A DNA stretch of 19,754 bases from Gammaproteobacteria bacterium. Its GTDB lineage: Bacteria > Pseudomonadota > Gammaproteobacteria > Steroidobacterales > Steroidobacteraceae. The notes under the pieces are model-generated. The model worked only from the letters and a program-made list of their open reading frames with translations. It was not told the DNA's origin and made no database searches. Location: positions 1-19,754 of the forward strand of contig RGYP01000009.1 in NCBI GenBank assembly GCA_010031985.1, read 5' to 3'. How positions within the stretch are numbered: the stretch's first letter is position 1; every line of letters begins with the position of its first letter. Shown here piece by piece: positions 14,994 through 19,754 of the stretch. A program made the position numbers and the translations under genes.

Positions 14994-15944
14994 TCAGACG
15001 CGGCGACGACGGGCAAGCCACGCCAGCAGGCCGTCGGTGTTGAGCTCGACGTCACCGCCCAGCCAAAGTTCGGCAGTCGACTCGTCCACCGTCGAACCAA
15101 AACGACGCAGCTCACCGTGGAAGATTTCTTTGATAGCGGCGCGAATGGCAGGCCGAGCCGCCGCGGGCGGCAGCGACTCGTGAGCAAGCGCCACCTGCAC
15201 CTGCGCCTCGATCATGCGCACGAGATCGACGGCGATTCGTTCGAGATCGGTGATGCGCGCGTAGTGTGTCAAAAATGCTGCTTTTGGGCGCCGTGCTGCG
15301 ATGCGCCTAACCGAGTCGACGAGCTGTTCGGGATCGAACTGCGACGGGCTCGTCGTCGGTACGGCGAAGGCGCGCCCGCCGACGTCGAAAGCACGATAAG
15401 ACAGCCCGAAGGTATCGCCCGTGAAAACGCTGTGGCTCGCCAGATCAAAGAAAGCCTGATGATGCAGCGCATGCCCCGGCGTGTGCATGATCTCGAACTC
15501 GCGCTCGGCGAGTTGCAGACGCTGACCCTCGTGGGTCTCGAGCACGCGTGCGGCGTCGATCGGCAGTAACTGACCATAGAGTCGATCGTAGTTTTCGCGA
15601 CCGTAAACCGCGATCGATGCTTCGATGAGCTTGCGCGGATCGATCATGTGCGGCGCACCGCGCGGGTGCAGCACTGCGCGTGCATTGGGCAGCGCCTGCA
15701 GCAACTGACCCGCGCCGCCCGCATGGTCGAGATGCACGTGGGTCAGCAGCAACCAGTCGACGTTTTCGCGTGCGATACCGAGTTCGTCCAGGGCTTCGAG
15801 CAGACGTGGTACCGAATGCGAAGTGCCGCAATCGACGAACGCCGCTCGATCGCCCTCGACGATCAGGTGCGCGGCATCGAACAACGGCTGGTGATACTCG
15901 GCATCGATGGCGTGAATACCGTGCTCGTATCGATGCGTGATCAT
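14994..15944 (-). CDS. Metallo-beta-lactamase-fold hydrolase
   Basis: The 316-aa product is a cytoplasmic dinuclear-metal hydrolase of the glyoxalase II-like branch. The metal-binding set is complete: HVHLDH (His69, His71, Asp73, His74), His158 in HTPGHALHH, Asp177 in FTGDTFG, and His227 in FLTHYAR. The second half (after residue about 235) is a helical tail that could shape substrate choice. There is no signal peptide. Thioesters, lactones or other esters are possible substrates; I cannot choose among them. Its ATG overlaps the stop of the upstream PEP mutase-family gene (ATGA), so the two proteins are probably made together and may act in one pathway. The frame extends upstream but over that gene. 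Confidence 0.9.
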   Translation of the reverse strand: MITHRYEHGIHAIDAEYHQPLFDAAHLIVEGDRAAFVDCGTSHSVPRLLEALDELGIARENVDWLLLTHVHLDHAGGAGQLLQALPNARAVLHPRGAPHMIDPRKLIEASIAVYGRENYDRLYGQLLPIDAARVLETHEGQRLQLAEREFEIMHTPGHALHHQAFFDLASHSVFTGDTFGLSYRAFDVGGRAFAVPTTSPSQFDPEQLVDSVRRIAARRPKAAFLTHYARITDLERIAVDLVRMIEAQVQVALAHESLPPAAARPAIRAAIKEIFHGELRRFGSTVDESTAELWLGGDVELNTDGLLAWLARRRRV

Positions 15945-16825
15945 CGACTTTCGCCTTTGTCGAGCACGTCCTTCCACTTTTCCTCGAACGCCCAGACGTC
16001 GCCGAAACCCACCATCCGGCAAAACTCGTCGAAACCGAACAACGGCACGTGAGGCGAGACGCTGGTGCCTTCGTTCTTCAGTTGCTGCATGGCGCGCTCG
16101 ATCGCCGCGCTCGCCGAAAGTGCTGCCATCGCCGGCCAAATCGCGAGCCGATAGCCGAGTGCCGCGAGTTCGCGCGCCGGACGGATCGGCGTCTTGCCGC
16201 CATCTGACATGTTGGCCATCAAGGGCGCGGCGATTTCCGCGCAGGCACGCCGCATCTCGTCCTCGGACTGCAGCGACTCGACGAACACGATGTCGGCACC
16301 CGCTGCAGCATAGGCCTGACCGCGCCGGATTGCCTCCTCGAGACCGAGGCCGGTACGAGCGTCGGTACGGGCGATCACCAAAAAATTCGGATCGAGCCGC
16401 GAATCGACAGCCACTTTGACCTTGGCGACCATGTCGGCGAGCGGGATGACGCGCCGATACGGCGTATGCCCGCATTTCTTTGGGAATTCCTGGTCTTCGA
16501 TCTGGATCGCACTCACCCCGGCGCGCTCGTAGCCGCGAACCGTGTGTTGCACGTTAAGCAGCCCGCCGAAGCCGGTATCGGCATCGGCGATGACCGGTGC
16601 AGTCGATTTTTCGACGACCTTGGCGACGCGGCCGATCATGTCGGTGTAGGTCGCGAGCCCGGCATCGGGGATGCCGAGATGCGAAGCGGTCAGCCAGAAG
16701 CCCGAGGCATAGACCGCATCGAAACCTACGCGCTCGGCGAGCATCGCCGAAATCATGTCGAAGACCCCGGGGGCGACGATGAAGTCGCCGGCATCGAGTT
16801 TCCGTTTCAGGCGCGGATCAGCCAT
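15941..16825 (-). CDS. Isocitrate lyase / PEP mutase superfamily enzyme
   Basis: The 294-aa product is a (beta/alpha)8 enzyme of the family that contains 2-methylisocitrate lyase, oxaloacetate decarboxylase and PEP mutase. The metal-binding strand IADADTGFGG (residues 79-88) and IQIEDQEFPKKCGH (107-120) are present. Cys118 in KKCGH is the general acid seen in lyases, so a C-C bond lyase is more likely than a phosphonomutase. The exact substrate cannot be fixed; similarity to PrpB is only general. The start ATG (16823-16825) has GGAG 5 nt upstream. It is the first gene of the minus-strand cluster and divergent from the S9 peptidase gene, with 65 bp between the starts. Confidence 0.87.
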   Translation of the reverse strand: MADPRLKRKLDAGDFIVAPGVFDMISAMLAERVGFDAVYASGFWLTASHLGIPDAGLATYTDMIGRVAKVVEKSTAPVIADADTGFGGLLNVQHTVRGYERAGVSAIQIEDQEFPKKCGHTPYRRVIPLADMVAKVKVAVDSRLDPNFLVIARTDARTGLGLEEAIRRGQAYAAAGADIVFVESLQSEDEMRRACAEIAAPLMANMSDGGKTPIRPARELAALGYRLAIWPAMAALSASAAIERAMQQLKNEGTSVSPHVPLFGFDEFCRMVGFGDVWAFEEKWKDVLDKGESR

Positions 16826-16878
16826 CGTCTCTCCGCCGCAAGATGACCGTGGGATTGGAGCGGGTTTGGAGGTCGGGC

Positions 16879-16907
16879 ACCATAGCAGACATGCCATATC
16901 CTGACAC
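16879..16907 (-). promoter_or_regulatory. Possible promoter of the lyase-hydrolase-reductase cluster
   Basis: On the minus strand an extended -10 element TGC-TATGGT (-10 hexamer 16879-16884) has a 17-bp spacer to GTGTCA (16902-16907). Both hexamers match consensus at 4 of 6 positions. Transcription would start about 50 nt before the lyase ATG. The -35 box lies inside the start of the divergent peptidase gene. The match is weak and the assignment is tentative. Confidence 0.3.
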
Positions 16908-18894
16908 CGGCCGCGCGCCCGTCCTGCTGCGCGCACTTTTCGCTCTAACCACCCTGCTGCTGAGCAGCGCGAGCGGCGCCGCGGCGCGCGAAACGCGCGG
17001 CAACCTGGTGCTCGATGGCGTTCCCGAACACTCGCCGCGCGTACTGGCGACGCTCGATGGCTGGCTCAGCGGTCGCAGCGCGAGCTTTCAGGATTTTTTG
17101 CCCGACGGCAGCATCCTCGTCACCACGCGCTTCGGCGACGCCGATCAGGTGCACCACGTTGCGAAACCCGGCGCCGATCGCCAGCAGCTGACCTTCGATG
17201 TCGACCCCGCTGGCGGCGCGAGTGCCAATCCCGCCTCGACGGCCCGGCAAATGCTGTTCGTACGCGATCGAGGCGGCAACGAAAACGCGCAGCTTTATCT
17301 GCAAGACCTCGACACACGCCAGACTCGTCGGCTTACCGACGGGCAGTCGCGGCACGGCGGTGCGTTGTGGTCGCACGACGGTCGTTACATCGCCTTCCAG
17401 GGCAACGCGCGCAACGGCGTGAATCAGGATGTCTACGTCGTCGACGTCGCCAGCAACACCGCGCCGCGACTGGTGATCGCCTCGCAGGGTCAAACCTGGA
17501 CCCCGCTCGATTGGTCTCCCGATGGTCAAAGATTGTTGCTGCTCGATTATCGATCGGTGACCGATGCAAGCTTGTACGTCGCCGACGTCGCGAGCGGTGC
17601 GTTCAAAGCCGTACCGCTGTCGATCAATCCGGCCAAGCCCGCGCCGCAAACCGGTATCGGCAGTGCGCGCTTCGCAGCGGATGGTCGCGGTATCTGGCTC
17701 AGCGCCGATCTCGGCGGCGAATTTCGTCAGTTGCGTTATGTGGATCTCGTCGACGGCAGGCTGCGCACGCTGACCGCCGAGCTGCCGTGGGACATCGACG
17801 ACTTCGAAGTCAGCAGCGATGGTCATTGGCTAGCCTACGTCGCCAACGTCGATGGCTTCAGCGAATTGCGCATTGCCGATCTCGGCGCCGGCACCACTCG
17901 TATCGCCAAGGGTGTGCCGCAGGGCATTCTCTACAACCTGCGCTTCGATCGTCAGAGCAAGACACTCGGCATGACGCTTGAGACGCCGACGTCACCGCGC
18001 GACGCCTGGACCTATGAAATCGAGACCGATCAGGCGACGCGTTGGACGTCGAGCGAAATGGGTCTGGTCGATCCGGCCCGACTGTCATCCATGGAGGTGT
18101 TTCGCTACCCGACTTGGGATCGGGTCGGCGGCACGCCGAGGCGCATTCCCGCGCTGATCCAAAAACCCGCCAAGCCCGGACGTCATCCGGTGGTGATCGA
18201 CATCCACGGTGGGCCCGAGGGTCAGTCGCGACCGGGCTACAGTCCCTTCCTGCAATACCTCACGGCCGAACTCGGCTATGCCGTGATCCAACCGAACGTG
18301 CGCGGCTCGACGGGTTACGGCCGCAGTTACACGATGCTCGACAACGGTCGCCTGCGCGAAGACTCGGTACGCGACATCGGCTCGCTGCTGGTGTGGATCG
18401 CCGCTCAACCCGATCTCGATGCCAGTCGCGTCGTGGTGATGGGCGGCTCTTACGGCGGTTACATGGTGCTCGCTTCGCTGATCGCCTATGGCGATCGCCT
18501 GCAAGGCGGCATCGACGTCGTGGGCATCAGCAACTTCGTGACTTTTCTCACCAACACCGCAGGCTATCGCCGCGATCTGCGCCGCGCCGAATATGGCGAC
18601 GAACGTGATCCGGCGATGCGCGCCTTGCTGCGGCGGATCTCACCCCTCGAGCGCGCCAGCGCCATCCGTCGACCCTTGCTGGTGGTGCAAGGCCTCAACG
18701 ATCCGCGCGTGCCGGCCTCGGAAAGCGAGCAACTAGTGAAGAAGGTGCGCGAGCAGGCGGGCGAGATTTGGTACCTCGCAGCCAAAGACGAGGGTCACGG
18801 CTTCCGCAAGAAAAACAATCGCGACTTTTATTTGAAGACCGCCGCGACTTTTTTGGAGCGGCTCAGCGTTGAGCGGATCAGCGCTTCGCCGTAG
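16891..18894 (+). CDS. Secreted S9 family prolyl oligopeptidase
   Basis: The 667-aa product has a signal peptide (MPYPDTGRAPVLLRALFALT then a Leu/Ala/Ser run ending GAAA, cleavage near residue 33), an N-terminal beta-propeller of TolB/PD40-type repeats (for example LWSHDGRYIAFQG, LDWSPDGQRLLLLD, FEVSSDGHWLAYVA) and a C-terminal alpha/beta-hydrolase domain. The catalytic triad is Ser520 in GGSYGGYM, Asp604 in GLNDPRVP and His636 in DEGHGF. The oxyanion region is DIHGGPEGQS. It is likely periplasmic and cleaves short peptides. An upstream in-frame ATG at 16843 would hide the signal peptide, so 16891 is preferred; a GGAGGT is present but 17 nt away. Its 3' end overlaps the cytochrome gene by 17 bp. 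Confidence 0.93.
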   Translation: MPYPDTGRAPVLLRALFALTTLLLSSASGAAARETRGNLVLDGVPEHSPRVLATLDGWLSGRSASFQDFLPDGSILVTTRFGDADQVHHVAKPGADRQQLTFDVDPAGGASANPASTARQMLFVRDRGGNENAQLYLQDLDTRQTRRLTDGQSRHGGALWSHDGRYIAFQGNARNGVNQDVYVVDVASNTAPRLVIASQGQTWTPLDWSPDGQRLLLLDYRSVTDASLYVADVASGAFKAVPLSINPAKPAPQTGIGSARFAADGRGIWLSADLGGEFRQLRYVDLVDGRLRTLTAELPWDIDDFEVSSDGHWLAYVANVDGFSELRIADLGAGTTRIAKGVPQGILYNLRFDRQSKTLGMTLETPTSPRDAWTYEIETDQATRWTSSEMGLVDPARLSSMEVFRYPTWDRVGGTPRRIPALIQKPAKPGRHPVVIDIHGGPEGQSRPGYSPFLQYLTAELGYAVIQPNVRGSTGYGRSYTMLDNGRLREDSVRDIGSLLVWIAAQPDLDASRVVVMGGSYGGYMVLASLIAYGDRLQGGIDVVGISNFVTFLTNTAGYRRDLRRAEYGDERDPAMRALLRRISPLERASAIRRPLLVVQGLNDPRVPASESEQLVKKVREQAGEIWYLAAKDEGHGFRKKNNRDFYLKTAATFLERLSVERISASP

Positions 18895-19504
18895 TCGGTA
18901 CCGGACGCTTCGCAGTCTCGAGACCCGGGCGCTGCGCCGAGTAGTAGGCCGCGATGGCCTTGATGTCGGCGTCGGAAAGCTGCGAGGCGAAGCCGGACAT
19001 GATCGCGTTCTTGCGACCGCCACGCTTGTAGTCGGTCAGCGCACGCACCAGATAGTCAGGGTGCTGGCCCGCGAGCGTCGGGTATTGCGGCGTGATGCCG
19101 ACGCCGTCGCTGCCATGGCAAGCAACGCAGGTCTGCGCCGCTTCCGGAGCCTTGCCGACCGGCTTTGACGACGAGACCGGTTGCACCGGCGGGCCGGCGA
19201 GAAAGGCCGCCATGTCGGCGAGCTGCGTGTCGGTCCAGTTGGCGGCGTTGGCGTGCATGGTGGCGTGGCTGCGCTCGCCACTGCGGTAGGCCTGCAGCGC
19301 GATCACCAGGTATTCGGGGTGCTGACCCCGCAACTTCGGAACGCTGTAGGTGGGGTAGGCATTGCGGTAATTCGGGATGCCATGGCAACCCAGGCAGGTG
19401 TACGCGAGCTTCGCGCCACGTTCGGCGTTGCCTTCGGACTGAGCGAACGCGGACGGAGCGGCCAACGCCGCGACCAAGGAAAGCGCCACGAGGAACTTCG
19501 ACAC
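18878..19504 (-). CDS. Dihaem c-type cytochrome, cytochrome c4-like
   Basis: The 208-aa product has a signal peptide (MSKFLVALSLVAALAAPSAF, cleavage after AFA at residue 21) and two class I cytochrome c domains. The haem-binding motifs are CLGCH (37-41) and CVACH (126-130). Likely axial methionines are Met83 (ATMHANAANW) and Met169 (NAIMSGFASQLSD). The two-domain pattern with GQHPEYLVIAL and GQHPDYLVRAL repeated suggests gene duplication, typical of cytochrome c4, a periplasmic electron carrier to terminal oxidases. The start is a GTG at 19502-19504 with GGGGG 5 nt upstream; the frame is open further up without a plausible start. It is convergent with the S9 gene and divergent from dtd. Confidence 0.92.
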   Translation of the reverse strand: MSKFLVALSLVAALAAPSAFAQSEGNAERGAKLAYTCLGCHGIPNYRNAYPTYSVPKLRGQHPEYLVIALQAYRSGERSHATMHANAANWTDTQLADMAAFLAGPPVQPVSSSKPVGKAPEAAQTCVACHGSDGVGITPQYPTLAGQHPDYLVRALTDYKRGGRKNAIMSGFASQLSDADIKAIAAYYSAQRPGLETAKRPVPTTAKR

Positions 19505-19589
19505 CGTAACCCCCGAAACCCGTATCAAGCGAAAAACAGGCCGCGATGTTAAGGTTTCGGCGCCCGAATTGCCACCGATCAGGGGTTGC

Positions 19590-19754
19590 ATGATCGCCCT
19601 CATCCAACGCGTCACCGAAGCCAGCGTCAGCGTCGCGGGCGAGCGCATCGGCGCCATAGGACCGGGCTTGCTCGCTCTCGTCGGCGTGCGCCCCGACGAC
19701 GACGAGCAGACCGCGCAGCGGTTACTCGAGCGCCTGCTCGCCTACCGGGTGTTT
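19590..19754 (+). CDS. dtd: D-aminoacyl-tRNA deacylase, 3' end outside window
   Basis: Dtd hydrolyses D-amino acids wrongly attached to tRNA and so protects translation. The 55 codons present read MIALIQRVTEASVSVAGERI, then GPGLLALVGV and DDDEQTAQRLLERLLAYRVF, nearly the same as the N-terminus of E. coli Dtd (MIALIQRVTRASVTVEG; 145 aa). About 90 residues are missing. The ribosome site AGGGG lies 4 nt before the ATG at 19590-19592. The 85-bp gap to the divergent cytochrome gene must hold both promoters; no clear consensus was seen there. Confidence 0.95.
   Translation, partial: MIALIQRVTEASVSVAGERIGAIGPGLLALVGVRPDDDEQTAQRLLERLLAYRVF

Overview
The window comes from the chromosome of a high-GC gammaproteobacterium. 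The order rsmG-parA-parB-atpIBEFHAGDC-glmU-glmS is the conserved origin-proximal neighbourhood of that class, and glmU-glmS directly after atpC is typical of gammaproteobacteria. The unusual flanks point away from the enterics, towards a deep-branching lineage such as a Nevskiales, Steroidobacter or Xanthomonadales relative. That placement is inference. I see no mobile element, CRISPR array, rRNA or tRNA, and no gene-free stretch longer than about 150 bases.

Layout. Bases 1-10109, all on the minus strand, hold glmS (3' end cut by the window edge), glmU and the complete F1Fo ATP synthase operon, transcribed from atpI down to glmS. Bases 10110-10257 hold a strong sigma70-type promoter and, between it and atpI, an intrinsic-terminator hairpin. 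Bases 10254-13929 hold the segregation block: parB, a membrane protein gene joined to parB by an ATGA overlap, a SnoaL-like gene on the plus strand that interrupts the par locus, then parA and rsmG. Bases 13940-16825 hold a co-directional metabolic group: a PEP mutase/isocitrate lyase-family enzyme coupled by ATGA to a metallo-beta-lactamase-fold hydrolase, then a YhdH/AcuI-type acrylyl-CoA reductase that sits next to rsmG where mnmG is often found. Bases 16891-19754 hold a secreted S9 prolyl oligopeptidase (plus), a dihaem c4-like cytochrome c (minus, tails overlapping) and the start of dtd (plus).

How the genes work together. The atp genes build the proton-driven ATP synthase. GlmS and GlmU make UDP-GlcNAc for peptidoglycan and LPS. 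ParA and ParB segregate the origin region, and RsmG methylates 16S rRNA. The enzyme cluster could serve short-chain acyl-CoA (C3) metabolism, but its substrate is not shown by the sequence. The points most worth a second look are the promoter-terminator leader of the atp operon, the broken parAB pair, the atpE-atpF hairpin and the enzyme cluster beside rsmG-parA.
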